DNA of 64,000 bases from JAUILA01 sp050289805. Its GTDB lineage: Bacteria; Bacteroidota; Bacteroidia; Cytophagales; Cyclobacteriaceae. Positions 49,052-58,680 of the stretch are shown here, piece by piece. Position 1 is the stretch's first letter. Each line of letters begins with the position of its first letter. The translations under genes and the position numbers were made by a program. Under the pieces are notes generated by a model. The model ran no database searches. It saw only the letters and a program-made list of their open reading frames with translations, and was not told where the DNA came from. Location of the stretch: contig JBNKGL010000008.1 in NCBI GenBank assembly GCA_050289805.1, forward strand, positions 83,853 to 147,852. The letters run 5' to 3'.

Positions 49052-51067
49052 CTATTGATCGATCATACTTTCAAAATCAGCTTCGGAAATAATTGGAATA
49101 TTAAGTTTATCAGCTTTTTCCTTTTTTGAAGGTCCCATATTATCACCTGCCAGTAAAAAATCCAATTTACCGGAAATTGACGAAAGTACCTTACCCCCAT
49201 GAGCAACGATCAATTCCTTTAGTTCGTCACGTTCATGTCTTTCGAATACTCCCGAAATTACAAAAGATTTTCCTTCCAGTTGATTTCCCAGTTTAATTTC
49301 CTCTTTTTCTTCGATAACCATCTGAACACCTGCATCTTTCAGTCGGCGGATCTCATCAATATGCTGAGGTTTTTTCAGGAATTCAATCACGCTGTGCGCA
49401 ATGCGCTCCCCAATTTCAGGTACAGCGATTAAATCCTCGTATGTGGCGTGTATCAAACCATCAATCGACTTGAATGCTTCGGCCAGCTTTTCTGCCACTG
49501 TTTTACCTACAAAACGAATTCCCAATCCAAAAAGAACATTTTCAAAAGGTACCGTTTTTGACTGCCCGATCCCCGACAGCAGGTTTTGGGTTCCCTTGTC
49601 CTTGAATCCCTCCAGCGAGATTATATCTTCATAACTTAAATCATACAGATCAGCAGGTGATTTAACCAGACCCTTGTCAAATAACATATCAATCGTCTTC
49701 TCACCGAGGCTATCAATGTCCATGGCCTTTCGCTGGATGAAATGTACGATACGTCCTTTTATTTGCGGCGGACACCCATCCTGGTTCGGACAATAATGAA
49801 CGGCTTCACCTTCAACCCGTTCCAGTTCAGTGCCACATTCAGGACAGTGGGTAATGTATTGAACCGGTTCCAGCCCTTCTTTTCGTGCTGAAAAGTCGAC
49901 ACCTGTGATTTTGGGAATTATCTCACCTCCTTTTTCCACAAATACCTGGTCGCCGATGCGCAGGTCCAGCCGGGCAATTTCATTAGCATTATGCAGGGAG
50001 GCGCGTTTGACCGTAGTTCCTGCCAGGAATACCGGCTTCAGTTCTGCAACAGGTGTGATGGCACCTGTTCTTCCTACCTGGTACGTTATTCCCTTCAGGG
50101 TGGTGACGGCATCCTCTGCCTTATATTTATAAGCAATTGCCCAGCGCGGACTTTTTGCGGTATACCCAAGTCTTTCCTGCTGATCAAGCCGGTTCACTTT
50201 AACTACAATTCCATCCGTTTCAAGCGGTAAGTCCCTCCGTTTTTCTTCCCATTCCGATATGTAGGCGAATACTTCATCGATACTGCGGCATAAGCGGTAC
50301 GTAGGGGAGACATTGAATCCTAGTCTTTCCAAAAGTTTGATGCCTTCTTCATGCGTTTCCACGGGAAGGTCATCACCCATGATCGAATACAGGAAACAAT
50401 CGAGTTTCCTCCTCGCAACGACGGCAGAATCCTGCATTTTCAGCGTGCCGGATGTTGTATTCCGGGCATTGGCATACACTTCTTCCCCAATATCTTCCCG
50501 CTCCTTATTAAGAGCGATAAAGGCCTTTCTGGGCATAAAAGCCTCACCACGAGCTTCAAAGAAAGCAGGGCTTTCCTCAATGTGGCGCACCTTGAGCGGA
50601 ATACTGCGGATAGTCTTCACATTGGCCGTAATATCATCACCCCGTGTGCCATCACCCCGCGTTACGCCTTTTGAAAGGTATCCGTTTTCATAGGTAAGGC
50701 TCAGGGCGACCCCGTCAAACTTCAGTTCACAGAAGTATTCAAAGGTTTCATCTTCCAGGCCTTTCCGAACACGTTTATCAAATTCCTCCAGCTCTTCCCT
50801 GGAGTACGTATTGCTCAGGGATAGCATGGGGTATTTGTGATACACCGTTTCGAAGGACTTTGTAATGGTTCCGCCAACCCGCTGGGTAGGGGAGTCGGGG
50901 AGCCGAAGGTCCGGATATTCTTCTTCCAGCGCTATCAGCTGTTCGAGCAATTGGTCAAATTCATAATCGCTGATCTCAGAGCGATTATTCTGGTAATACT
51001 GCTCGTTATAATAATTAACTTTTTCAGAAAGCGATTCAATCGCTTTCTTCGCTTCTTCGCGATTCAT
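49052..51067 (-). CDS. ligA: NAD-dependent DNA ligase
   Basis: It seals nicks in replication and repair using NAD. The adenylation domain contains the nucleophile K116 in CELKFDGVALSL. An OB domain, a four-Cys zinc finger (CPECGTELERVEGEAVHYC ... GCP), helix-hairpin-helix repeats and a C-terminal BRCT domain (LEGKSFVISGVFERHERD) follow. At 671 residues it is complete. The stop is adjacent to DUF6913 and the start touches the M1 peptidase stop, so this is a compact run. Confidence 0.97.
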   Translation of the reverse strand: MNREEAKKAIESLSEKVNYYNEQYYQNNRSEISDYEFDQLLEQLIALEEEYPDLRLPDSPTQRVGGTITKSFETVYHKYPMLSLSNTYSREELEEFDKRVRKGLEDETFEYFCELKFDGVALSLTYENGYLSKGVTRGDGTRGDDITANVKTIRSIPLKVRHIEESPAFFEARGEAFMPRKAFIALNKEREDIGEEVYANARNTTSGTLKMQDSAVVARRKLDCFLYSIMGDDLPVETHEEGIKLLERLGFNVSPTYRLCRSIDEVFAYISEWEEKRRDLPLETDGIVVKVNRLDQQERLGYTAKSPRWAIAYKYKAEDAVTTLKGITYQVGRTGAITPVAELKPVFLAGTTVKRASLHNANEIARLDLRIGDQVFVEKGGEIIPKITGVDFSARKEGLEPVQYITHCPECGTELERVEGEAVHYCPNQDGCPPQIKGRIVHFIQRKAMDIDSLGEKTIDMLFDKGLVKSPADLYDLSYEDIISLEGFKDKGTQNLLSGIGQSKTVPFENVLFGLGIRFVGKTVAEKLAEAFKSIDGLIHATYEDLIAVPEIGERIAHSVIEFLKKPQHIDEIRRLKDAGVQMVIEEKEEIKLGNQLEGKSFVISGVFERHERDELKELIVAHGGKVLSSISGKLDFLLAGDNMGPSKKEKADKLNIPIISEADFESMIDQ

Positions 51068-52938
51068 TACCGGGTTGGGTCTTTATAGATTTTAATTGAA
51101 TTAACTCCGTCAAAAACATTATTGGTTCGATCAATATCGGCCATCCTTTCGGTCGGATCAATTTCTATGGACTTAATTTCTGTTACGGGCCGGTTTATTT
51201 TCAGCGTGTAGGTCGGGTAGGTCCACGGCCAGGCTTCTTTTGTAATCCTGGACACATCCATATTTTCCACCGGTTTTTCGCCCCTCATGATCCTGAGAGG
51301 AATATAAAGTATTTCAGTTGAACCGTCGGTATATTCTATGTAGAGATCTACCGGCATCATCATTTCCTCCACTCTTTCCAGCGTTATGAGTGTTTCATCG
51401 TCTACGCCTGTTACATCCTTTATTCCATAGTCAATTTTGTTGGTGGTATAGGCGAAATTTTCAAGATACCAGTCGAGCTGGATTCCGGATGTTTTTTCCA
51501 TTACGCGGATGAGGTCGATGGATGTCGGGTGTTTAAATTTCCAGGTGTTGAAATACCTTCGCATGCCTTTCATCAGGTTGTCATTGCCGATCACATAACC
51601 AAGCTGTGCAAGGAATACCGCGCCTTTGGAATACGCATTGATTCCATAGGACCGGTTGGTATGGTACATATCTGAATGCGTTGTGAGCGGCTCTTCATTC
51701 CCGCTGTTGGCCATGAAGAAATAACCATTGTAGGAGCCCTGGTGCGGATTGCCGTTTTCAGTACCTGACAGGTGCTGCATTGTGAGACTCGACGCAAACG
51801 AGGTGAACCCTTCATCCATCCAGGGGTAGAGGCTTTCATTGGTAGCAAGAACGCCCTGGAACCAGCTGTGAATCATTTCATGCACGGAAACGCCAACCAG
51901 GCTTCCTGCACTTCTGTTTCCTGTGATGAGTGTTGCCATCGGGTATTCCATTCCGCCATCACCGCCCTGCACAAAAGAATATTGCTCGTAAGGATAAACG
52001 CCGAATGTTTCATTCATAAACTGCATGGCCCGTACCATGGTCTCGGGTAATGCTTCCCATGCCGCCCGGTTTTCTTCTGTTGCCTGGTAGAAGAAATGCA
52101 TCATGGGCCCGTCCGGAACCTGGATTTTAGTATGCGTATAATCCGGGTCTGCAGCCCACATGAAGTCGTGAACTTCCGGGGCGATAAAGTGCCAGGTGAG
52201 GGGCTTATCGGAATTGGCAACCTCTTCACCTTCCGATTGGTAACCATGGCCGATTTTGTCGGGATTTTGCAGGTATCCGGTACCTCCAATGGTGTAGGAC
52301 GGATCGATGGTAATCTTTACATCAAAATCACCCCAGACTCCATGAAACTCACGCCCGATGTACGGATTGGTGTGCCATCCGCGGTGATCATATTCACATA
52401 GTTTAGGATACCATTGTGACATTGAATAGGAAATTCCCTCGGCATTGTCCCTTCCCGAACGACGGATCTGAACAGGTACCTGTCCTTCAAATTCCATGGT
52501 AAATACACTTTTCTCACCCGGAAGGATGGGTTCATTCAGCGATACTTCGAGAATAGTCCCCGAAATTTTATATGCCAGGTCTTTCCCCTTTTGTTGCAAT
52601 GAATTGATATGCTGATAGCCGATCTCATCATCAGACAGCTGGGATATTCTGCTGCCAACCCGCCGGTCCGGATCCTCAATGGTAAGTGAACGCATATCCA
52701 TCATGCTTCCCGGCTGAAAAGCATTAAAATAAAGGTGATAGTAAATATTGGTAAGAGTATCAGGCGAATTGTTGTAGTAGGTGAGTTTTTGTTCGCCGGT
52801 AAACCGGTGTGTCTGAACATCCATGTTCACATCCATTTCATACTCAACCCGTTGCTGCCAATAACCGGAAGGTGTTTCCTGGGCTGAAGAAAAATTAATA
52901 CACAAAAATGATAAAATAATTAAACTCAAGCTTTTCAT
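51067..52938 (-). CDS. Secreted M1-family metallopeptidase
   Basis: From the ATG at 52938 (MKSLSLIILSFLCINFSSAQ) the protein has a signal peptide and 623 residues. Earlier in-frame starts would overlap xseB and spoil the signal. The zinc motif is HEMIHSW (H353, E354, H357) with the third ligand E376 in WMDEGF, exactly 18 residues on. The upstream exopeptidase loop reads GDGGMEYPMATL, a variant of GxMEN. It would remove N-terminal residues from peptides in the periplasm. The C-terminal domain lacks a T9SS signal. Confidence 0.9.
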   Translation of the reverse strand: MKSLSLIILSFLCINFSSAQETPSGYWQQRVEYEMDVNMDVQTHRFTGEQKLTYYNNSPDTLTNIYYHLYFNAFQPGSMMDMRSLTIEDPDRRVGSRISQLSDDEIGYQHINSLQQKGKDLAYKISGTILEVSLNEPILPGEKSVFTMEFEGQVPVQIRRSGRDNAEGISYSMSQWYPKLCEYDHRGWHTNPYIGREFHGVWGDFDVKITIDPSYTIGGTGYLQNPDKIGHGYQSEGEEVANSDKPLTWHFIAPEVHDFMWAADPDYTHTKIQVPDGPMMHFFYQATEENRAAWEALPETMVRAMQFMNETFGVYPYEQYSFVQGGDGGMEYPMATLITGNRSAGSLVGVSVHEMIHSWFQGVLATNESLYPWMDEGFTSFASSLTMQHLSGTENGNPHQGSYNGYFFMANSGNEEPLTTHSDMYHTNRSYGINAYSKGAVFLAQLGYVIGNDNLMKGMRRYFNTWKFKHPTSIDLIRVMEKTSGIQLDWYLENFAYTTNKIDYGIKDVTGVDDETLITLERVEEMMMPVDLYIEYTDGSTEILYIPLRIMRGEKPVENMDVSRITKEAWPWTYPTYTLKINRPVTEIKSIEIDPTERMADIDRTNNVFDGVNSIKIYKDPTR

Positions 52939-52972
52939 AAATCTTCGTTTCCTTGTCTTTTTTAAAATTACA

Positions 52973-53176
52973 TTATTGATCGAGTTCGCCCAGCGAATTC
53001 TCCAGATCATCTTCTGTTTTTCGAAGAAATTCCCTGCAGTTCTTTAATATCTCGGCGGCTTTATCCACCTGGCTGGTAAGGTCATCAATATCTAATTCTC
53101 CCTTCTCAATACGTTCCACGATTTGCTCCACCTGTTTCAGTGAATCCTCAAATCTGAAATCCTTCTTCTCACTCAT
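52973..53176 (-). CDS. xseB: Exodeoxyribonuclease VII small subunit
   Basis: A 67-residue coiled-coil subunit (FEDSLKQVEQIVERIEKGELD, then QVDKAAEILKNCREFL) typical of XseB. It joins several copies to one XseA to degrade single-stranded DNA. The gene overlaps the xseA stop by eight bases, which implies coupled translation. Confidence 0.93.
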   Translation of the reverse strand: MSEKKDFRFEDSLKQVEQIVERIEKGELDIDDLTSQVDKAAEILKNCREFLRKTEDDLENSLGELDQ

Positions 53177-54416
53177 TTTTCTTGTTGTTTATAGTTGTAA
53201 TTTGACTGTTGATTTTCTTGTCTGCCGTGTATGTTGTTATCATATCCCCTTCGGCTAAAGGAAGGTTATGGATGGATTTACCATCTCGGGTTGTTAAGGT
53301 ATATCCACGCTTCAGAATATTGTCGGGATTTACAAGCTCAAGCGATTTGGATGCCATGCGCAGCCGTTCCATTTTTCCAGATAATAATTTTCTGGCAGCG
53401 GCTATCAGCTGTCCGCTTCGTTTTTCAAGTAACAGGTCCTGCTGGGAAGTTACTTTTCTAACGGCACTCCTGAGGCGATATTGGATATTCTGAATTCGCT
53501 GATTTTCGAACTTCAATCGTTGCTGCGCGTGATAAGCTACTGTTTCGAACAAATGGACCATTCGTTCCTCATAACTGCGGACACCCCCAATGAGAAATTC
53601 TGCCACGGCCGTTGGCGTTTTTAAACGGGTATGGGCCACCAGGTCCAGAATGGTTTCATCCCGTTCATGACCGATACCCGTAAGCACCGGAATAGGGAAC
53701 TGTGCAACATGGTTTGCCAGATCATAGGTATCAAAGCAATCCAGGTCTACCTGTGCTCCGCCACCCCGGATGATGACGACAACATCAAAAGAGCTTGCCG
53801 CAGTATGAATTCGGTTCAGCGCATCGATGATGGAAGGCGGGGCTTCGTCGCCCTGCATGACGGCCTTGAATAATTTGAGGCGGAATGCATACCCATATGT
53901 GTTTTGATGGAGCTGATTTGAAAAGTCTCCAAAGCCTGCGGCAGTTGGAGAACTGATCACGGCAATATTCAGGGGAGCTATGGGGAGAGGCACAGACTTG
54001 TTCATATCCACAACACCTTCCCGGGTGAGTCTTTCGATGATTTCCTGGCGCTTGCGTGCGCGTTCCCCCAGGGTGAACCTTGGGTCTATTTCACGGATGT
54101 TGAGTGATAATCCGTACAGCTCGTGGTACTCGACACTCACATTGCAAAGGACGGTCATTCCATTTGAAAGGGGCTTTCCTGTTATCGATTCGAACCAGGC
54201 GGAGAGGCCACGAAAGGTATATGCCCAGATCGTTGCGCGTATTCGTGCCACGAGCCGGTCATCTTCCTTTTCAATCAGATCCAGGTAACAATGTCCTTTC
54301 TGGTTCAGGCGCAGTTCTGCGACTTCAGCTACAACCCAGTAGGAGGGCTCCAGTGTATTATCGAGCGTGCTTCGTATGAGCTGGTTTAGTTCGAGTAATC
54401 GCAGATGTTCCATCAA
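53169..54416 (-). CDS. xseA: Exodeoxyribonuclease VII large subunit
   Basis: An OB-fold N-terminal domain (YWVVAEVAELRLNQKGHCYLDL) is followed by the catalytic core (SSPTAAGFGDFSNQL, VVIIRGGGAQVDLDCFD, TGIGHERDETILDLVAH) and a long coiled-coil region for XseB binding. The 415-residue length is slightly short but complete. The start MMEHLRLLEL allows 54416 or 54413. It is the first gene of the xseA-xseB-M1-ligA-DUF6913-dapA run. Confidence 0.95.
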   Translation of the reverse strand: MMEHLRLLELNQLIRSTLDNTLEPSYWVVAEVAELRLNQKGHCYLDLIEKEDDRLVARIRATIWAYTFRGLSAWFESITGKPLSNGMTVLCNVSVEYHELYGLSLNIREIDPRFTLGERARKRQEIIERLTREGVVDMNKSVPLPIAPLNIAVISSPTAAGFGDFSNQLHQNTYGYAFRLKLFKAVMQGDEAPPSIIDALNRIHTAASSFDVVVIIRGGGAQVDLDCFDTYDLANHVAQFPIPVLTGIGHERDETILDLVAHTRLKTPTAVAEFLIGGVRSYEERMVHLFETVAYHAQQRLKFENQRIQNIQYRLRSAVRKVTSQQDLLLEKRSGQLIAAARKLLSGKMERLRMASKSLELVNPDNILKRGYTLTTRDGKSIHNLPLAEGDMITTYTADKKINSQITTINNKKNE

Positions 54417-54479
54417 TCGTCCAAAAATATTTAAATATTCCCGGACTCATGACGTGGTATCATGATTTTATATGGGTGG

Positions 54480-55403
54480 TTAATTGATATCCCGGAAGGT
54501 TTCAAGCAGTCCGGCGGCCTTACCACGGGGTCTTACGATTAGTAGGGGGCAGGTAAGGTTTGTATTCAACAGTTTTTCAGCCATGCTGCCAAGGAAGAGT
54601 GAAGCAGCCGCTGTCCGGCCCTTGGCTCCGATTACGATGCCATCAGGCTCAATCTCCACAGCGAGGTCGCGGATGTCGCTGGACAGATCTTCATTGACGT
54701 CAAGAGAATACACAGGGGTTACCTGCACACCTTTCATGTCAATTTTGCTAATAAGTTTATTGAAATCCTTTTCGGCATTTTTCCGCATAATCTCTGCAAA
54801 CTCCTCGTAGGTCTTTCCTGTGTAGTGGTAACCTGCGGGAACGGTATACACGTTCTGGCAATACACTTCTACAGGATGACTGCGGTGCTGGCTAAGTTCA
54901 ACCACCGTTTCTAAAGCCAGTTTCGAATATTTGGAGAAGTCCACAGGAACCAGGATTTTCCTGACACTCGGCTCCGAACCTTCGGGAACGATGAGCAGAT
55001 TGCAACTTGAACGTCGTGCAAGGCGTTGGGCCAGAATACCTGAACCCTTCATTGTCTTTTTCTGCCCGATTATAATCAGGTCGGCATTCCCCTTGATGGC
55101 CATATCGAGCAATGAAGCGACACTGCCTTCTTTTACATGGTATTCAAACTTAATTTCCCGGTCTATCTGAAAAAATTCAGCTACTTTTTTCTTGATCTTG
55201 TCGGTTCGCTCAGCGACCAGACGTTCGGTCATATCGGGAAACTCCAGCTTTACATCTGCAGGGATCATTTCACCCCGTACAATGTGCCAGAACTGCACAC
55301 GCTGAACAAAGCCCCGCCGTGCGATAAATGCCGAAAACTCGATAAGCGTCTTATCCATTTCCGACATATCCAGTCCTACAATTATATCTCTTATGGGCTC
55401 CAT
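54480..55403 (-). CDS. Tandem universal stress protein
   Basis: Two UspA domains in 307 residues. The first begins MEPIRDIIVGLDMSEMD and has GQKKTMKGSGILAQRLARRS near residue 110. The second begins RKILVPVDFSKYSK and has GAKGRTAAASLFLGSMAEKL near 265. Both show the G-x2-G(S) phosphate-binding pattern of the ATP-binding UspA type. It is cytoplasmic and likely helps survival under starvation or stress. It stands alone on the minus strand. Confidence 0.9.
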   Translation of the reverse strand: MEPIRDIIVGLDMSEMDKTLIEFSAFIARRGFVQRVQFWHIVRGEMIPADVKLEFPDMTERLVAERTDKIKKKVAEFFQIDREIKFEYHVKEGSVASLLDMAIKGNADLIIIGQKKTMKGSGILAQRLARRSSCNLLIVPEGSEPSVRKILVPVDFSKYSKLALETVVELSQHRSHPVEVYCQNVYTVPAGYHYTGKTYEEFAEIMRKNAEKDFNKLISKIDMKGVQVTPVYSLDVNEDLSSDIRDLAVEIEPDGIVIGAKGRTAAASLFLGSMAEKLLNTNLTCPLLIVRPRGKAAGLLETFRDIN

Positions 55404-55475
55404 TGTACTAGTGTTGGAATTTGATGCAAAATTAGAGCATTTAACTCAAAATGAAAGATTTACTTCATTAAATAC

Positions 55476-56558
55476 TTATGGGTTCCAATTTGTGAGATAA
55501 TCTGCCAGCATTTCTATTTGCTCCTTCGAATGCGTCGGAAAGTTAGCGATCCGGATATGATCGGTTTTATGCTTGCCATAGCCGCTTCCTGCAATAAAAC
55601 CTTTGGAAGACAAATAGCTGATCAGTTCCGTGCTTCCCGTGGCAACCCGGGCTACCGTGGTAGTTCGGGAACGATATGCGGGATCCTCAACGAAAGGCGC
55701 AAGGTTGGGATTATTTTCGTAGGTATGGTACAACAGCGCTGCTTTGTAGGCAGTTTCACGTCTGATCTGATCGAGACCCTTTTCCAGCATGTCTGCAGCA
55801 ACCTTGCCCAATAAATAGATCCCAAGAACATTGGGAGTTTCAGGCGTTTGATTCTTGTCGGCCTTTTCAAGCAGCGAATCCAACGAATGATAACTTCCGG
55901 TATTATGTCCGTTTTGCTGAAGCGTGGATGACTTTTCAATACAACGCTCATTCACTATCCAGATTCCCAATCCTGCCGGCAGACCAAAAGCTTTCTGAAC
56001 GCTGAAATAGGCAGTATCCACCAGCGAATAATTGATTTCCGCATCCGGCACGGATGAAACCACGTCGAGCGCGATCAGCTGGTTGGGAAATGCCTTACGG
56101 ATACTTTCGAGATCTTTTTCCGGTTGCCTGGCACCAGTACTTGTTTCATTATGTGTTATGGCGATGAGTTCGCTCGATTCGGGAATGAGCAGGGATGACA
56201 TTTCCACAACAGAACCTTCTGTGGCTTCGGCAGACAATGCATTCCGGCCCAGCTGAAGTGCGATCTCATGGAACCGGGAGGAAAAGGCGCCATTTACCAG
56301 GTGGTAACTTTCGCGCGCCACCAGGTTTTGAATAATACGTTCCCATGCCTCGGTCGCGCTTGAGGTAAAAAGGATGCGATATCCCGGGGGTAAATCCAGG
56401 AGCGTCGAGAGGTTTTCTACGGTTTCGGCATAAATCTGCTGAAATTTTGAAGATCGATGGGAAATGGATGGTATGTCATCCCGCAGCGCAGCGCGCAGAT
56501 GTTCCTGGACGGTAAAATACAATTGAGACGGACCCGGTGTGAAATATATCTTTGGCAT
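55476..56558 (-). CDS. SerC-like class V aminotransferase
   Basis: A 360-residue PLP enzyme. It starts MPKIYFTPGPSQLYFTVQEH, and the PLP-binding Lys lies in YFSVQKAFGLPAGLGIW. SerC-like segments include SSATEAWERIIQNL and the ISHRSSKFQ loop. The likely reaction is transamination of phosphohydroxypyruvate or a related keto acid in serine or glyoxylate metabolism. serA is not adjacent, so the substrate is uncertain. An anthranilate- or alanine-glyoxylate-type enzyme of the same fold cannot be excluded. Confidence 0.8.
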   Translation of the reverse strand: MPKIYFTPGPSQLYFTVQEHLRAALRDDIPSISHRSSKFQQIYAETVENLSTLLDLPPGYRILFTSSATEAWERIIQNLVARESYHLVNGAFSSRFHEIALQLGRNALSAEATEGSVVEMSSLLIPESSELIAITHNETSTGARQPEKDLESIRKAFPNQLIALDVVSSVPDAEINYSLVDTAYFSVQKAFGLPAGLGIWIVNERCIEKSSTLQQNGHNTGSYHSLDSLLEKADKNQTPETPNVLGIYLLGKVAADMLEKGLDQIRRETAYKAALLYHTYENNPNLAPFVEDPAYRSRTTTVARVATGSTELISYLSSKGFIAGSGYGKHKTDHIRIANFPTHSKEQIEMLADYLTNWNP

Positions 56559-56660
56559 GGATCAAAATTAGTTAACCAAATTCATATTGAAATAACATAG
56601 TCATAAATAATGGTGATTGTTTCGTAATGCCAGCTTCACGGGGAGGTAATTTTCTGGATG

Positions 56661-56668
56661 TACATTTG
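56661..56668 (+). promoter_or_regulatory. Possible -7 element in the leader of the orphan response regulator
   Basis: TACATTTG matches TAnnTTTG exactly. A clear TTTG about 20 bases upstream is missing. Transcription would start near 56674 and run straight into the hairpin at 56687. Confidence 0.35.
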
Positions 56669-56686
56669 TATTGTATGGTTAAGATA

Positions 56687-56732
56687 AAGGTGCTCCGGGT
56701 GGCACAATACCACGCCGGAGGCCTTATTTTTT
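56687..56732 (+). terminator. Terminator-like hairpin just before the orphan response regulator
   Basis: A stem of AAGG, CTCCGG and GTGG pairing with CCAC, CCGGAG and CCTT (short internal loops), followed by ATTTTTT. It ends about 20 bases before the ATG at 56754. Upstream on this strand there is no gene, only the start of the minus-strand aminotransferase, so it is either an attenuator or the end of a short RNA of about 60 bases. Confidence 0.6.
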
Positions 56733-56753
56733 AAATGAAAACCGAGGCCCTTG

Positions 56754-57449
56754 ATGAAGACAAAAACCCACAAGATTCTTATTGTAGATGATGATAAGGA
56801 TATTCTGGAACTGCTCAAGTATAACCTCGAGAAGGAGGGTTACCAGGTTTGTGCAGAGCGGGAGAGTGCAAAATCAGTAGACACGGCGAGCAGGTTTCTG
56901 CCGGATCTGATCATTTTGGATATTATGATGCCTCAGGTAAATGGGCTTGATATCTGTAGTCAGCTCAGGGCCCGGGAGTTATTCAGGGATACATATATCT
57001 TCTTTTTAACCGCCAAATCTGAGAAATATCTTCAATTTGAGGCATTTCGCCGGGGTGGAGATGATTACATTGAAAAGATAACGGGATTACGTGCTTTGAG
57101 CCATAAGGTTGGATCTGTCTTAAAGAAGGATCTCATCATACGAAAATCAATTTCCGAGATAACGTTGAAGTCCATGCGTATCGAACGAAAAAGTTCGGCG
57201 GTGATCTACAATGGACGGCAGATTCCACTGTCGAAAGATGAGTTTGAATTGCTGTTCTTTTTTGCGCAAAACCCTAAAAAAATCATCAGCCGCGACAGTA
57301 TTCTTCACAATATCTGGGGGTCCGATATTTATTTGTTTGCCAAGTCGGTGGATTCCTATGTGAACAATATTTGCTCAAAACTGGGCACTTCAATCATTTC
57401 CACTGTTTGCGAAGGGCGTTACCGGCTGGATCTGATGGCCATCAAATAA
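56754..57449 (+). CDS. Orphan OmpR-type response regulator
   Basis: From the ATG at 56754 the protein has 231 residues. The receiver has the acidic triplet VDDDKD, the phospho-acceptor Asp in IILDIMMPQVNG, and a switch Thr in FFLTAKSEKY. The Lys loop is odd: DDYIEKITGLRALS replaces the usual YITKPF, so the conserved Pro is missing. The winged helix is normal (LSKDEFELLFFFAQNP, SVDSYVNNICSKL). No kinase gene is near. An upstream in-frame TTG at 56751 is less likely. Its 3' end overlaps the convergent glycosyltransferase gene by eight bases. Confidence 0.9.
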   Translation: MKTKTHKILIVDDDKDILELLKYNLEKEGYQVCAERESAKSVDTASRFLPDLIILDIMMPQVNGLDICSQLRARELFRDTYIFFLTAKSEKYLQFEAFRRGGDDYIEKITGLRALSHKVGSVLKKDLIIRKSISEITLKSMRIERKSSAVIYNGRQIPLSKDEFELLFFFAQNPKKIISRDSILHNIWGSDIYLFAKSVDSYVNNICSKLGTSIISTVCEGRYRLDLMAIK

Positions 57450-58680
57450 TCCGTTGAAGGTTACGGTAACGGGAGAGAAGCTCGAATTCATCTTCCGAAG
57501 AATGCGCATTGTAAAATTCCTCTAACAGCCATGACGCCGCCGTCGCAACGGGCACGTCTCCCTGATGGTGATCCCTGAGAAAATGAATGGCCTTCATGAG
57601 CTGAAACCCATCGAACCAGGCATAAAAATGTTTCTTGAAAGCTGGCGCGGATGACGACTGGCGCTGAATACGATCCAGGTTTTCCTGGAAATTAAGATAT
57701 TCAAGCAATGATTTTTCTATGGTATTTAAATCATTGATAATCAATTTACTATAAAATATTCTATCGATTAATTTTTTCAGGATAATGAAATTATCAGGCG
57801 CATAGGTAGTTGCTTCTCTTTTACCTGAAATCAGATCTTCCACGGCGCGTCCTGTGCCAAAGGGTACACGGTCTGACCTGCGCCCTGAAGGATAGACAGT
57901 GGTTGTATTGATTTCTCCGAAACCACGGGGGATGATCTTATGCAGGAAGTAAAAGTCTTCACCTGCTTTTCTTCGATTCATGCCGCCGGCTTTACAATAG
58001 GCAGTTGGGCGAACGGCCATGGAAGATCCCACGGTATGGTAGGCATACGGCAGGTTCAGCATCCGCTGAGCTTCCACGAAATACCGGAGGTGCAGTTCAT
58101 AGGTGATGATGGCCGATCTGAGATGTTCCTCGTCGGGTAGAGGATGTTCAAACCAGATAGAAGCCCCTTCGACACCGGGATTTTTATTGAAGTATTTTTC
58201 GATTTCTGTGATATACGAATTGTCAACTGTGCAATCGGCATCGAGGGCTACGATAATGCCCGACTCAGGATCAAGTCGGCGAGCGGCTTCGTCCATAAGA
58301 ATTTTCCTCGCCATGCCAACCCCGGCATGTTTTTCCGGAAGGGATTGGACAAGGAAGTGAAGCGACAGGTTTGGTATGGAAGTGTTTTTATACCTTTCCA
58401 TAAGTGTTTGTGCTTCCAGTGTATGCTTTTCTTTCACTTCAGGTAATGCCTGCTCACCATGGTTTAGAAGAACGATGATTTCTGTTGGTGAATTATATTC
58501 ACAGGCCAGGAGGGAGTCGATGGTGGCGGAGATATTCGGTTCGCGGTGTGCTGGAATCGTAACCACCAGCCGGGGTGGCGTTTCAGACGGTGGAAGCAAT
58601 GCCGGCCCGGCCGCATACCGGTCAAAATATATCGTAAGATCAGGGTGCAAGACGGGAGATCTTCCACTCATCATTTGCAA
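57442..58680 (-). CDS. Family 2 glycosyltransferase
   Basis: A GT-A fold enzyme of about 412 residues. The nucleotide-binding start is LVVTIPAHREPNISATIDSL and the metal-binding DXD motif is ALDADCTVD. Further on is GGMNRRKAGEDFYFLHKI, with ED as a likely acid-base site. No TM helix is clear, so it is cytoplasmic or peripheral. The start (58680, 58674 or 58671) overlaps the pdxH stop by about 30-40 bases. Donor and acceptor are unknown. Confidence 0.85.
   Translation of the reverse strand: MQMMSGRSPVLHPDLTIYFDRYAAGPALLPPSETPPRLVVTIPAHREPNISATIDSLLACEYNSPTEIIVLLNHGEQALPEVKEKHTLEAQTLMERYKNTSIPNLSLHFLVQSLPEKHAGVGMARKILMDEAARRLDPESGIIVALDADCTVDNSYITEIEKYFNKNPGVEGASIWFEHPLPDEEHLRSAIITYELHLRYFVEAQRMLNLPYAYHTVGSSMAVRPTAYCKAGGMNRRKAGEDFYFLHKIIPRGFGEINTTTVYPSGRRSDRVPFGTGRAVEDLISGKREATTYAPDNFIILKKLIDRIFYSKLIINDLNTIEKSLLEYLNFQENLDRIQRQSSSAPAFKKHFYAWFDGFQLMKAIHFLRDHHQGDVPVATAASWLLEEFYNAHSSEDEFELLSRYRNLQRII

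Noticed and set aside
56627..56734. 35-codon plus-strand frame ending in the T-tract of the leader hairpin
   Set aside because: The hairpin and T-tract fully explain its 3' end, and a leader peptide should end before the terminator rather than in it.
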